Origin: Marinomonas algicola
GTDB taxonomy: Bacteria > Pseudomonadota > Gammaproteobacteria > Pseudomonadales > Marinomonadaceae
NCBI RefSeq assembly: GCF_014805825.1
Contig: NZ_CP061942.1
Location: forward strand, 62,001-126,000
Reading direction: 5' to 3'
Length of the DNA stretch: 64,000 nt
The position numbers and the translations under genes are program-made. Below the pieces are notes generated by a model, which made no database searches, had not been told where the DNA came from, and saw nothing but the letters and a program-made list of their open reading frames with translations. Positions 1 to 22,050 of the stretch are shown piece after piece. Position 1 is the first letter of the stretch. Each line of letters begins with the position of its first letter.

Positions 1-12682
<12,682 letters not shown>

Positions 12683-12858
12683 AACAAGCTTCCTTCAGTT
12701 TCTCAAAATATTTGCTCAGAAGAATATATCAACTTATTCTGGCAGAACACTGTACTCATGGACAGTATTTAAAATTAAATACGAAATGACACAAAAGGAT
12801 ATGTAAATTTACATGACTTTCTAGAATTAAACTGAAAAGATAAAATTCAATCAGCGCA

Positions 12859-13937
12859 AATTCAGATAATAAGTGCACCACTCATGGTTGAGTAGGTGGC
12901 GAGAGATCAACTGCCCATAGGTGGTATTCTAACGTCGCCAAACAATTAGAGTATTACCATGAGCTACAAGCAGTTGATCGAAGGACAACGATACCAGATT
13001 CAAGCCTATCTGAGCCAACATTTAAGTTATAGAGAGATCGGCAGACGACTCAATGTTAGCAATTCCAGTATCAGCCGAGAGTTGAGACGGCATACCATCA
13101 ATGGCATTTACGAGCCAAACGTTGCGCAGCGGCGAGCCCAACATAGACGACACTGTGCTGCTAAAAGTCAGATCTCACAGAAAACTATCAACTATGTTGA
13201 GTTTGGCTTATCCCTCAAGTGGAGCCCTGAACAAATATCAGGCGTAAGCCGCCTAGTAGGATTACCTGTTAGCCATGAATGGGTTTATGGTTATGTGCAT
13301 AGAGACAAACGCCGAGGCGGTAAGCTCTATAAGCATTTACGACATAACGGCAGACGATACCGCAAAGGAAGCCGCGCCAAACGGGTCATTATTCCTAATC
13401 GAATTGGCATCGAAGAACGCCCAGAGATAGTGGATACCAAACAACGTTTTGGCGACTGGGAGGTTGATACCGTTTTAGGTAAACAAGGCACTGGAGCGAT
13501 TGTTAGCTTGGTTGAGCGAAAGAGCAAAATGTACTTAATCCGAAAAGTGCCCAAGAAAAGTGCTGAAGATGTCTGTCGAGCCGTTGGTGTTATGCTGTGG
13601 CGTTATCGACGTCACGTACATACGATTACCGCAGATAACGGAACAGAGTTCTGTGCTCACGAAAGTATCGCCCAGAAACTCAAGACCGACGTATATTTTG
13701 CTAACCCCTACGCCTCTTGGGAGCGTGGTTTAAATGAAAACTTTAACGGCCTGCTGAGACAATATATCCCTAAGGGAACGGACCTCAGAACGGTGACCGA
13801 TGAAGAGATTGCGAAGGTGCAAAGGTCGCTAAACCTTAGACCAAGAAAGTGTCTTGGCTATAGACAACCTGCGGTCGTATTCGATAAACTACGAAGTGCA
13901 GCGTAATTTAGAGAGTGGTGAACTTCGGAGTTGAATT
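12859..13937 (+). mobile_element. IS30-family insertion sequence between adhesin and T1SS operon
   Basis: A single transposase gene is bounded by imperfect terminal inverted repeats. The left end begins near 12859 (aattcagataataagtgcac) and the right end finishes near 13937. Read inward, both share AATTCA, AAGT and CACCACTC. The length of about 1.08 kb is normal for IS30. It lies in the divergent intergenic region, 176 bp upstream of the adhesin start and about 160 bp upstream of the TolC-like gene, so it may separate or supply promoters. Confidence 0.8.
12959..13906 (+). CDS. IS30 family transposase
   Basis: This 315-aa protein has an N-terminal helix-turn-helix (YREIGRRLNVSNSSISRELR, residues about 24-44) that binds the IS ends. 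Its DDE integrase core has the catalytic Asp in GDWEVDTVLG, a second Asp in TITADNGTEF, and Glu in WERGLNENFNGLLR. The length and motif order match intact IS30 transposases and no frameshift is visible, so the element may still be active. It is the only gene of the element. Confidence 0.95.
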   Translation: MSYKQLIEGQRYQIQAYLSQHLSYREIGRRLNVSNSSISRELRRHTINGIYEPNVAQRRAQHRRHCAAKSQISQKTINYVEFGLSLKWSPEQISGVSRLVGLPVSHEWVYGYVHRDKRRGGKLYKHLRHNGRRYRKGSRAKRVIIPNRIGIEERPEIVDTKQRFGDWEVDTVLGKQGTGAIVSLVERKSKMYLIRKVPKKSAEDVCRAVGVMLWRYRRHVHTITADNGTEFCAHESIAQKLKTDVYFANPYASWERGLNENFNGLLRQYIPKGTDLRTVTDEEIAKVQRSLNLRPRKCLGYRQPAVVFDKLRSAA

Positions 13938-14100
13938 CGCGAGTAACTTTTCAATCGCTAAGAATTTACAGCAGCAGACTAAGGAAACATTAGGCAAAAG
14001 TTGCATCTTGAATCTTAAAATGTATCTTTTAGTTTTGAATTAATGAAAATTGTTATCTAATAGCAAATAATCAAGCCATAACAATGAGCAATGGAAAATT

Positions 14101-15429
14101 ATGCTAACAAGATTAAGATCTTATACACTATTTTTACCTTTATTTAGCCTTTCTACCTTTAGCTTTGGCATGACCTTAGAGTCAGCTGTCAATGATGCTG
14201 TTATCAATAACCCTGAATTTAGAGCTGAAGTAAAACGCTATCACTCATATCAATCTGATTTACGCGGCTCTAAAAGCGGCTATCTACCAAGTATTGATTT
14301 AAAAGCAGGTATTGGTTATGAAGAAGTCGATAACCAGAGCATTGATAATACAGGGGAAGGCCTCACTCGTAAGGAAGCATCCATTGCTTTAACGCAAAAC
14401 TTGTTCAATGGCTTCGGGGACGTTAATGAAGTAAAGCGTCAAGAATACCGCACCAACGCTCAGGCATTTTCTGCCATTGCAAGTGCTAATGACATCGCTT
14501 TAGAAACAATCGAGTCCTATATCGATCTTTTGAAGGAACAAGAGTTTCGTCAATTAGCCCTTGAAAATATGCGCACCCATCAGCAAATTTTCGAGCAAAT
14601 CACACAACGTAACAACGCAGGTATTGGTGACCAAGTTGAAGTAGACCAGGCCAGCGCGCGTTTAGCTCTGGCTGAGTCTAATTATGCTGCGGCTGAAAAT
14701 AACTATTTCGATGCGCAAGCACGTTTTCGCCGCGTGCTGGGGCGTGACCCTGACAATATGTTGGTTAAACCTGTTTTCCAAGAAACATTGCCTGACTCAC
14801 TGGAAGAAGCAACAGAATTTGCACTGAACGAACACCCAACTTTGCGTACAGCAAATAACGACGTTCTAGAAACTGAATATCAATACAAAGCCGCCAGTCG
14901 CTTTCACTATCCTAGTGTGGATCTAGTAGTAGAACAGACATTTGATCACGACATTTCTGGTGTAGAAGGCAAAGACCATAACCTCCAAGCTATGCTTCGT
15001 CTAAGCTACAATCTGTACAGCGGTGGTCGTGACTCTGCCGATAAAGATCGTACGCAACACGAATATCAAGAGGCTAACGAAGTGCGTGACAATACACGCC
15101 GCCAAGTGATTGAAAACCTTCGCTATGCTTGGAATGCTAAGACTTACGTCGAGCAACAGCTTTCTTACATTGAGCAGCACATTAAACTTACCTACGACAC
15201 GTTAACGGGTTACCGCAACCAGTTTACACTTGGCCGTCGTACCCTACTCGATCTTCTAAACACTGAAAATGAGTACTACAGTGCCACACAAAACTTGATC
15301 AGCAGCGAATACGAATTTTTAAAAGCGAATTACCGTGTGATGGATGGCATGGGGACACTTTTACCAAGCTTTGGTTTGAATTACGACTTTATTGAAGCCG
15401 ATACTCAACTTACTCAAAATGATCAATAA
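14101..15429 (+). CDS. TolC-family outer membrane protein of type I secretion (LapE/AggA-like)
   Basis: This 442-aa protein begins with a signal peptide (hydrophobic residues about 6-23, ending SFG). Two related halves rich in coiled-coil helices follow, as in TolC/AggA/LapE trimers that form the outer-membrane duct. Typical motifs are ALTQNLFNGFGDV in the first half and RLSYNLYSGGRDSADKD in the second. It is the first gene of the operon that continues with LapG-, LapD-, LapB- and LapC-like genes. It should work with LapB/LapC to export the divergent adhesin, whose retention module would stay in this pore. An IS30 copy lies just upstream, so its native promoter may be displaced. Confidence 0.92.
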   Translation: MLTRLRSYTLFLPLFSLSTFSFGMTLESAVNDAVINNPEFRAEVKRYHSYQSDLRGSKSGYLPSIDLKAGIGYEEVDNQSIDNTGEGLTRKEASIALTQNLFNGFGDVNEVKRQEYRTNAQAFSAIASANDIALETIESYIDLLKEQEFRQLALENMRTHQQIFEQITQRNNAGIGDQVEVDQASARLALAESNYAAAENNYFDAQARFRRVLGRDPDNMLVKPVFQETLPDSLEEATEFALNEHPTLRTANNDVLETEYQYKAASRFHYPSVDLVVEQTFDHDISGVEGKDHNLQAMLRLSYNLYSGGRDSADKDRTQHEYQEANEVRDNTRRQVIENLRYAWNAKTYVEQQLSYIEQHIKLTYDTLTGYRNQFTLGRRTLLDLLNTENEYYSATQNLISSEYEFLKANYRVMDGMGTLLPSFGLNYDFIEADTQLTQNDQ

Positions 15430-15441
15430 AAGGATTTTATC

Positions 15442-16296
15442 ATGATGACACGAAAAAACTATCTAATGTTATCGCTGATTGTTAGCAGTATTGCACTGAC
15501 TGCATGCAGCACCCAACAGGTTGACTCGAACATTGAAGATAACGAGATATTCTTTTCTGCAAATGAGTTACATAGCCGTTTTAGTAGCACTATGCTGTCA
15601 CATCGGAAGCCCGGTGAAATTGCGGTAAATTCGTTTGAAGCAAAACTTCGCAATAAAGTTCGTACTGAGCTCAATATCGATTTTGAATATTTGGCCAATG
15701 CATCGAAAGAAGAATTACTGGCTGATTTAAATCAGGCTGACACTCGCTTAAGTCATTTTAAACATGCCACCCATCGCGGTAGTGCTCAGGAGCAATTATG
15801 GGCGCTATTACCTGCATTGCCGACTCTTGAGCAACGTAAAGCTTTACAAGTTGCACTAGAGGAACGATTTAATGAATCCCCAAAACTTGCTAATACCCAA
15901 ATGGCTGAGCTAATGGATTTACAGCTTAATAAACTGTTTGGTGATTTTACGATTAGTTTAGATGCCTTCACACCTGAGACAGAAAAATTTGAAACCTCTC
16001 TTATTAAAGAACTTAAATCGGAAGGGCTAAATATCAGCGCTCGTCGTCCGTCTTTGATACTGGAATATTTTATCGATACCTATAGCGATCAAGGTGAAGT
16101 TGAGCTTATTGCTGATTTTGAGTTAAAAAATCGCAGCAACCAAACATTCCATACTTTAAGCAGTGTCACTACCTATTCTTCAGCGGGTGGTCTACAAGCT
16201 CAAAAAGACGCTTTTTCATTTTTAGCCAATGATATCGCTGAGCAATTAATTGAAAAGTCCACAGCTCGCATCAATAACGTTAATCGCGTTAAGTAA
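15442..16296 (+). CDS. Putative lipoprotein of the adhesin secretion operon
   Basis: This 284-aa protein has a signal peptide ending in a lipobox (residues about 10-23, SSIALTACSTQ), so it should be lipidated at Cys and anchored in a membrane. The rest is soluble and mixed helical. I do not recognise the family. It lies 12 bp after the TolC-like gene and 18 bp before the OmpA-like gene, with an AAGGA ribosome site 5-9 bp upstream. The ATG at 15445 is an equally good start. Its operon position suggests a role in adhesin export, pore assembly or surface anchoring. Confidence 0.8.
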   Translation: MMTRKNYLMLSLIVSSIALTACSTQQVDSNIEDNEIFFSANELHSRFSSTMLSHRKPGEIAVNSFEAKLRNKVRTELNIDFEYLANASKEELLADLNQADTRLSHFKHATHRGSAQEQLWALLPALPTLEQRKALQVALEERFNESPKLANTQMAELMDLQLNKLFGDFTISLDAFTPETEKFETSLIKELKSEGLNISARRPSLILEYFIDTYSDQGEVELIADFELKNRSNQTFHTLSSVTTYSSAGGLQAQKDAFSFLANDIAEQLIEKSTARINNVNRVK

Positions 16297-16314
16297 CTCA
16301 AAAGGACTGTTTTT

Positions 16315-17199
16315 ATGAAGCTTGTATGGTTACCAATTACTGCAGCACTGCTTACCAGTCAAATGACTCTTGCAGAAACAAGCCAGCCATCACAAATTGG
16401 CAACAAAGACCTTTCACCTAATAAAGTGAATGAAATCTATGCTGATCGAGACTTAGATGGCTCTCTAACAAAAAATGACCAGTGCCAAAACTCATTGTTG
16501 AACTCGATGGTTAATACCATTGGTTGTGATTTGGATACCGACCTGGACGGTATCTTTGACAGAAATGACCAATGTCCTTCTACGCCAGCTGGACGTAAAG
16601 TGAACTTCCTAGGCTGTGAGGCGGACTCTGATAACGATGGAGTCGTGGATTCAATAGATCGCTGTCCATTGACACCTCTTGGTACTCGCGTAGACGCAAA
16701 TGGCTGTAAGATTATCGGTGACTCGGATAATGATGGCGTTACTGACAATATTGACCAGTGCCCAGATACGCCAGCAGGTGTGGAAGTGAATCAGTTTGGC
16801 TGTCAACCTCGCACATCTTTGCTGGTTAACATCGTGTTTGATACGGCGTCTTGGGAGATTCGCCCAGACCAAGAAGCCTTTTTAATGGAAGATTTGAGCA
16901 CACTCAAGGATCTACAGGAAGACGAAGTGGTTTTGATCGTTGGCCATACTGACAGTGTTGGTCGTGATGCGGCGAATATGCGCCTTTCTTGGAATCGTGC
17001 AGCCAGTGTGAAACAATACTTGATGTCGCATTCTGGCGTAGAATCCGCGCAGATCTATCTTGTTGGTCAAGGTGAGTCTGCTCCAGTTGCTGATAACAGC
17101 ACCAGTGTTGGTCGTCAACAAAACCGTCGTATCGAACTTAAGGTGATGATACATGACTCACTGCCGCAAAACGCAGTTTTACAGCTTCCGCAAGAATAA
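16315..17199 (+). CDS. OmpA-family protein with thrombospondin type 3 calcium-binding repeats
   Basis: This 294-aa protein has a signal peptide (residues 1-20, ending TLA). Four thrombospondin type 3-like repeats follow at about residues 42-165, with signatures DRDLDGSLTKNDQC, DTDLDGIFDRNDQC, DSDNDGVVDSIDRC and DSDNDGVTDNIDQC. The C-terminal OmpA/MotB peptidoglycan-binding domain spans about 165-282 (VGHTDSVGRDAANMRLSWNR). It would bind the cell wall at the periplasmic face of the outer membrane. Shewanella bpfA loci have an OmpA-family gene in the same place, between the TolC-like gene and the LapG-like gene. That suggests a structural role for the secretion site. Confidence 0.9.
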   Translation: MKLVWLPITAALLTSQMTLAETSQPSQIGNKDLSPNKVNEIYADRDLDGSLTKNDQCQNSLLNSMVNTIGCDLDTDLDGIFDRNDQCPSTPAGRKVNFLGCEADSDNDGVVDSIDRCPLTPLGTRVDANGCKIIGDSDNDGVTDNIDQCPDTPAGVEVNQFGCQPRTSLLVNIVFDTASWEIRPDQEAFLMEDLSTLKDLQEDEVVLIVGHTDSVGRDAANMRLSWNRAASVKQYLMSHSGVESAQIYLVGQGESAPVADNSTSVGRQQNRRIELKVMIHDSLPQNAVLQLPQE

Positions 17200-17262
17200 A
17201 GTCACCTTATGGTCTAAATAGTTCGGTAATAATATGAGTGGTGCTTTCAATGGATAAAGATC

Positions 17263-17919
17263 GTGAACGTAAAGCATAAATGCTCTAGATGGATGATATT
17301 TTGCTTTCTTATTACTTTGCCAGTGCAGAGCACAACATCTATTCGCGTAATCACCCAAAAGGAAATTGATACAGCGGGCAATAAATATGGAGTGCTTGCT
17401 ACGAGACGCATGCAAGCACTACTAACATTGATAGAGGAAAATTCCAGAAGACCCGAGCGATTGAAAGTCAATCTAGTCAATGATTTCTTCAGTAAGGTAA
17501 CCTATATGGAAGACAGCAGAGTATGGGGTGCCACTGATTTTTGGGCGACACCTGCTGAACTGCTGGCGAAGGATAAAGGCGATGCCGAAGACTTCGCGAT
17601 TGCTAAGTACTTCACACTGATTGCAATGGGTGTCGATGAGAAGAAGCTGTACTTTTCATACGTCACCGCAACGCGAATTAAACGCTCTCACATGGTTCTC
17701 ACTTACTTCCGCTCCCCATCTTCAGAGCCGCTTGTATTAGACAGTCTGACTGATCGCGTACTCAAAGCAAGTGCTCGCTCAGATTTGATCCCGATCTACA
17801 GCTTTAATGCCAAAGATTTGAGAGACTCTTCTCAAATCTCTAGTAAAGAAGGCTTTGGTAGCTCTATGCACCAATGGGGACAGATGGTTAACCGTATGAA
17901 ACAAAGTATTTTAAAGTAA
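17263..17919 (+). CDS. LapG-like periplasmic transglutaminase-like protease lacking the catalytic cysteine
   Basis: This 218-aa member of the bacterial transglutaminase-like cysteine proteinase family (PF06035) starts at GTG 17263; ATG 17293 is an alternative that begins directly at the signal peptide. LapG cuts the adhesin retention module when LapD releases it. The family motif GDCEDxAIAKY here reads GDAEDFAIAKYF: codon 108 is GCC (Ala), not a Cys codon. His143 (RSHMVL) and Asp160 (LVLDSL) are present at typical spacing, as are the Asp and Glu flanking the nucleophile that bind calcium in studied LapG. The frame is intact and lies 33 bp before lapD. I infer a folded but catalytically dead protein, which could still bind LapD or the adhesin. 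Confidence 0.88.
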   Translation: MNVKHKCSRWMIFCFLITLPVQSTTSIRVITQKEIDTAGNKYGVLATRRMQALLTLIEENSRRPERLKVNLVNDFFSKVTYMEDSRVWGATDFWATPAELLAKDKGDAEDFAIAKYFTLIAMGVDEKKLYFSYVTATRIKRSHMVLTYFRSPSSEPLVLDSLTDRVLKASARSDLIPIYSFNAKDLRDSSQISSKEGFGSSMHQWGQMVNRMKQSILK

Positions 17920-17951
17920 CCCTTTAACATTTACTCAACGATGGATTAAGT

Positions 17952-19877
17952 ATGAGTTTTAAGTCAAATATTCTAATTTTTATAAGCGTTATGCTATTGG
18001 TGCTGCTAGTTGGCACATTTGGCTTAAATATGTCGACCACTCAAGCTTTTTTAGAAAAGCAGCTGCAGTCGCACTCCTATGATACAGCGAACTCCTTGGG
18101 GCTGTCCCTAAGTGCGGTCGCCGATAATCCATCGAGCGCTCAGACAATGATCGATGCCGTATTTGATCGTGGGCACTTTTCGGTCATTGAGCTTGTGAAC
18201 ATGGAAGGCGAATCCATTTATAAACGAACTTCCAAACCTGTTGATACCAGTGTTCCTAATTGGTTTGTTGAATTTGTTGATATTGAAATTGCTACGTCCA
18301 ATGCCGTTGTACAAAAAGGCTGGATGCCAATCGGAAAATTGCAAGTACAAGCCCAAAAAGACTATGCCTATATTGAACTTTGGCTTGTATTTAAGAGCTT
18401 AGTACAGTGGTTTTTAGTGGCCGCTGCTATCTTTCTAAGCACCGCCTATTTTGCTATTCGTTTCTTATTGCGCCCACTAAAAAAAGCACAAAGGCAAGCC
18501 CATGCTATTGTCAACAAAGAGTATATTCTCCAAGAACCGCTTCCTGCGACAACTGAGTTTCGTCAATTAGCTCACGCCATGAATAGCATGGTTTTAAAAT
18601 TGCAGCAGGTGTTTACTCGTGAAGCACAAGTGGCAGAAAAACTGCGCACCATGGCGTATCAAGATAGCGTTACGGGGCTATACAACCGCCATTACTTCGA
18701 TATGACGTTCAACAGCATTGTCGATGAAGAGCAGTCAACAGCTCAAGGCAGCGTATGTTTATTACGCATCAACGGTCTGAAAGAGCTGAACACTCAATAT
18801 GGCTATCAGTTAGGTAACGAGCTGGTTAAGCATATAGCGCAGCAATTTCATGATGTACTGGACAATAGTTCAGGCTTTTATGCGCGCTTAAACGGCATTG
18901 AGCTGATCGCGGTATTGCCAAATATCGAGCCTTTGGAGCTAAAGCAAAAGGTAAGTGCGCTGCTCGTTTATCCGCAAGCCTTGCAAGAAGAATTAAACTT
19001 TGAAGAAATGCCGATCATATTAACGTTTGCGATTTCTCGTTATCAACCGAATGAGTCGAAGTCCCACCTGTTTAGTCAGCTCGATTTCCTCATTCAACAG
19101 ACGGAAGCAGACCATGCTGAGCCAATTCAACTGCAACCAGAGAGTGCAAACCATGCCTTTAATAACCAGCTTTGGCAGAATCTTATTCAGACTGCAATCA
19201 CTGAACAACGATTCAAACTGTTTAAACAAGAAGCTTATGATGCAAATGGCAGCGTCTATGACAGTGAATTATTGGTGCGCATGGCGACCGAAGATGGAAA
19301 AATTCAATCCGCGGCTTACTTCATGCCAGCGGTCGAACAACTGAACATGCAAAGCACGATAGATGGGGTGGTTTTAGAGCTTGTCACTGAGCATTTACAG
19401 AACAACCACAGCACCAACCACCACTCTATCAACTTAAGCAAAGCACTGCTCAGTAATATTCCGCAATTTGAAGCGCTGTTACCTAAGTTTGAAAAAGCGA
19501 GAGGGGCTAACCTAGCGTTTGAGTTTCCTGAGTCTGCGGTCAACGAAAACCTCGATGCAGCCCAGAAGATATTCCATATTTTGCGTCAATTGGGCTTCAA
19601 AGTAGGCATTGACCGCTTTGGGATTCAGGTAGCCGATCTAAGCTATTTAAGAGACTTGAAGCCAGACTACATCAAACTGGACGCGTCATTCAGCGATCAA
19701 ATCGAGTCAGATGATCACACCGGCTCCTATGTCGTAAGTATTTGTGAGGCTGCGAATAACTTTGACATCGATGTATTTGCTATGTCGATTGAGAAAGACG
19801 CTCAAGTGCAAACATTCAAGCAAGCTGGCGTTTCTTATTTCCAAGGTTACTATTTTAGCAGTCCGATCCCACTATGA
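17952..19877 (+). CDS. lapD: LapD-like inside-out c-di-GMP receptor (HAMP, degenerate GGDEF and EAL)
   Basis: This 641-aa inner-membrane protein has TM1 at about 7-27, a periplasmic domain to about 150, TM2 at about 152-172, a HAMP segment, a GGDEF-like domain at about 230-385 and an EAL-like domain at about 410-641. The GGDEF site reads LNGIEL and the EAL site reads SELLVRM, so both enzymatic sites are degenerate. That is typical of LapD, which senses c-di-GMP with the EAL domain rather than making or degrading it. Trp124 in the periplasmic GWMP motif corresponds to the Trp that docks LapG. The stop overlaps the lapB start by 4 bp. LapD normally sequesters LapG when c-di-GMP is high; here its partner seems inactive. 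Confidence 0.92.
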   Translation: MSFKSNILIFISVMLLVLLVGTFGLNMSTTQAFLEKQLQSHSYDTANSLGLSLSAVADNPSSAQTMIDAVFDRGHFSVIELVNMEGESIYKRTSKPVDTSVPNWFVEFVDIEIATSNAVVQKGWMPIGKLQVQAQKDYAYIELWLVFKSLVQWFLVAAAIFLSTAYFAIRFLLRPLKKAQRQAHAIVNKEYILQEPLPATTEFRQLAHAMNSMVLKLQQVFTREAQVAEKLRTMAYQDSVTGLYNRHYFDMTFNSIVDEEQSTAQGSVCLLRINGLKELNTQYGYQLGNELVKHIAQQFHDVLDNSSGFYARLNGIELIAVLPNIEPLELKQKVSALLVYPQALQEELNFEEMPIILTFAISRYQPNESKSHLFSQLDFLIQQTEADHAEPIQLQPESANHAFNNQLWQNLIQTAITEQRFKLFKQEAYDANGSVYDSELLVRMATEDGKIQSAAYFMPAVEQLNMQSTIDGVVLELVTEHLQNNHSTNHHSINLSKALLSNIPQFEALLPKFEKARGANLAFEFPESAVNENLDAAQKIFHILRQLGFKVGIDRFGIQVADLSYLRDLKPDYIKLDASFSDQIESDDHTGSYVVSICEAANNFDIDVFAMSIEKDAQVQTFKQAGVSYFQGYYFSSPIPL

Positions 19878-22048
19878 GCGAAGCATTGCAGCACCAAGTA
19901 GATCAAGATGCACTGCATGTTGAATCTCATGATCCACTATTAGAGTGTTTGGTCATTTATACCAAACTTGCTCAGTCACCTTATACAAAAGATGCGCTAA
20001 CTGCTGGTTTACCACTCAACGATGGCACATTGACACTAGAGCTCTTTAAGCGAGCAGCCAAGCGAGCAGGGGTAAAAGCCAGTTTTAAACAACGTACAAT
20101 AAAAGAGATACCTCGCCTGGTACTGCCTTGCATTCTAACGCTTAAAGACCAATCAGCCTGTGTATTACAAGAAGTTGATCATCAAACAGGTCAAGCCAAG
20201 GTCATTTTTAGCTCTGCTCCAGAAGGCTGGAAGTCAGTCGCTTTGGACACATTAGAACAAGAGTATCTGGGCTACGCGATATACTTAAGTCATCTGCAAC
20301 AACACGATAGCAACACTAAACCTTTGATCAACAATACCGACAAGCACTGGTTTTGGTCCTCTATCTGGCGCAACAAAGCCATGTACCGTGATGTTATTGC
20401 GGCTTCTTTCGTGATAAACATTTTTGTGTTAGCCAATCCCCTATTCGTCATGAATGTCTATGATCGGGTCGTACCAAACAATGCTATGGAATCCTTGTGG
20501 GTGTTGGTACTGGGCATCAGTGTTGTGTATCTATTTGATTTCGCGCTCAAGTACTTACGTACACACTTTTTAGAAACAGCCGCCAAAAAAAGTGATGTCT
20601 TGATTTCGTCTAAGCTCTTCGAGCAAACGCTAGGCTTAAGCCAAGCGAGCCGAACCGGTACCGTCGGTAGCTTTGCGAACAAGCTTAAAGAGTTTGACAG
20701 CATTCGTAACTTTATTACTTCCAGTGCTATTTCGGCACTGGTAGATTTGCCATTTGTTACGATTTTCTTAGCGGCTATTTTTTATCTTGCAGGCCAAATC
20801 GTTTGGGTGCCGATTATTATTATTTTGTTAATGGTGACTTACAGCTTACTCATTAGGAAGCCGATCCAACGTAGTATTGAAGCGACCTATGAGGCACAAG
20901 ATCAAAAAAACAGCGTACTGATCGAATCGCTTTCGACCATGTCGACCGTCAAATCCTTAGGTGTTGAGTCAAAAATGCAATGGAAATGGGAGCAAGCCGT
21001 CGGTGAAATTGCTCGCACCAGCCTAAAATCTAAAATGCTACAAAGCTCTGTATCTCGTATGACGGGCTACATGCAGCAGATGAGTACGGTACTTGTCGTG
21101 CTCACAGGGGTGTACCTAATCGCTGATGGCGATTTAACACTGGGTGGCTTGATCGCTACTGTCATTTTAAGTCAGCGCGCTATTTCACCTATGGGGCAAG
21201 TAGCAGGACTGCTTGGCAGCTATCAACAAACGAAAACTGCTTTCAATTCGCTGAATGACTTGATGTCCAAAGATATTGAACGTCCTGAAAGTAAACGCTT
21301 TATTGCTCACCCTAATTTTGAGGGTAGCGTTGAGTTTGTGGATGTGACTTTTACATACCCAGGTGAAACAAAGCCAACCCTAAAGAATGTTTCATTCAAA
21401 ATTGATAAACACGAAAAAGTAGGCATCATTGGTCGTATCGGCTGCGGTAAGTCCACCATCGAAAAACTCATCCTAGGTTTTTACCAGGTCGATTCTGGCT
21501 GTATTTTGATTGACGGTATTGATATCCAGCAACTCGATCCTGCCGAGCTGCGCCGTAATATCAATTATGTGCCGCAAGACGTGGTGCTTTTTCGTGGTGA
21601 TGTGCGCGAAAATATTGCCTACCGTGCGCCTTATGTGGAGGACGATGTCATTATTCGTGCGTCTAAGCTTGCCGGCGTGGATGAATTTATTAAACGCCAC
21701 CCAGCAGGATATGCTCTACAAGTCAGTGAAAACGGTCAAAACCTCTCTGGCGGCCAACGTCAAAGTATCGGTATTGCCCGCGCTTTGTTGTTAGATGCAC
21801 CTTTTCTTCTATTGGACGAACCGACGAATACGATGGACGGTACGACGGAGCAAAAACTCCTTAAAAACCTTAAACAGGTTGAATTAAATACCACATTTTT
21901 GTTGGTTACCCACAAAATGAGCTTATTAGCCTTGGTTGATCGCTTACTAGTCGTAGAAGACGGGCAGTTAGTGGCCGATGGCGACAAAAATACGGTACTT
22001 AAAAGCTTGCAGCAAAAGGCCTCTTCGAACGCACAGAAGGAAGCTTGA
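19874..22048 (+). CDS. lapB: Type I secretion ABC transporter, permease/ATPase (LapB-like)
   Basis: This 724-aa protein has an N-terminal C39-like domain (about 1-130) without a catalytic Cys, an ABC transmembrane domain (about 165-440) and a nucleotide-binding domain (about 475-715). The Walker A motif is GRIGCGKST at about 520-528, the signature LSGGQRQS is near 624, and Walker B is FLLLDEPTNTMD. It powers export of the unfolded adhesin across the inner membrane with LapC and the TolC-like pore. The start overlaps lapD by 4 bp (ATGA), so the two are probably translationally coupled. The degenerate C39 domain is typical of LapB/HlyB exporters that recognise but do not cleave their substrate. 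Confidence 0.95.
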   Translation: MSEALQHQVDQDALHVESHDPLLECLVIYTKLAQSPYTKDALTAGLPLNDGTLTLELFKRAAKRAGVKASFKQRTIKEIPRLVLPCILTLKDQSACVLQEVDHQTGQAKVIFSSAPEGWKSVALDTLEQEYLGYAIYLSHLQQHDSNTKPLINNTDKHWFWSSIWRNKAMYRDVIAASFVINIFVLANPLFVMNVYDRVVPNNAMESLWVLVLGISVVYLFDFALKYLRTHFLETAAKKSDVLISSKLFEQTLGLSQASRTGTVGSFANKLKEFDSIRNFITSSAISALVDLPFVTIFLAAIFYLAGQIVWVPIIIILLMVTYSLLIRKPIQRSIEATYEAQDQKNSVLIESLSTMSTVKSLGVESKMQWKWEQAVGEIARTSLKSKMLQSSVSRMTGYMQQMSTVLVVLTGVYLIADGDLTLGGLIATVILSQRAISPMGQVAGLLGSYQQTKTAFNSLNDLMSKDIERPESKRFIAHPNFEGSVEFVDVTFTYPGETKPTLKNVSFKIDKHEKVGIIGRIGCGKSTIEKLILGFYQVDSGCILIDGIDIQQLDPAELRRNINYVPQDVVLFRGDVRENIAYRAPYVEDDVIIRASKLAGVDEFIKRHPAGYALQVSENGQNLSGGQRQSIGIARALLLDAPFLLLDEPTNTMDGTTEQKLLKNLKQVELNTTFLLVTHKMSLLALVDRLLVVEDGQLVADGDKNTVLKSLQQKASSNAQKEA

Positions 22049-22050
22049 GC

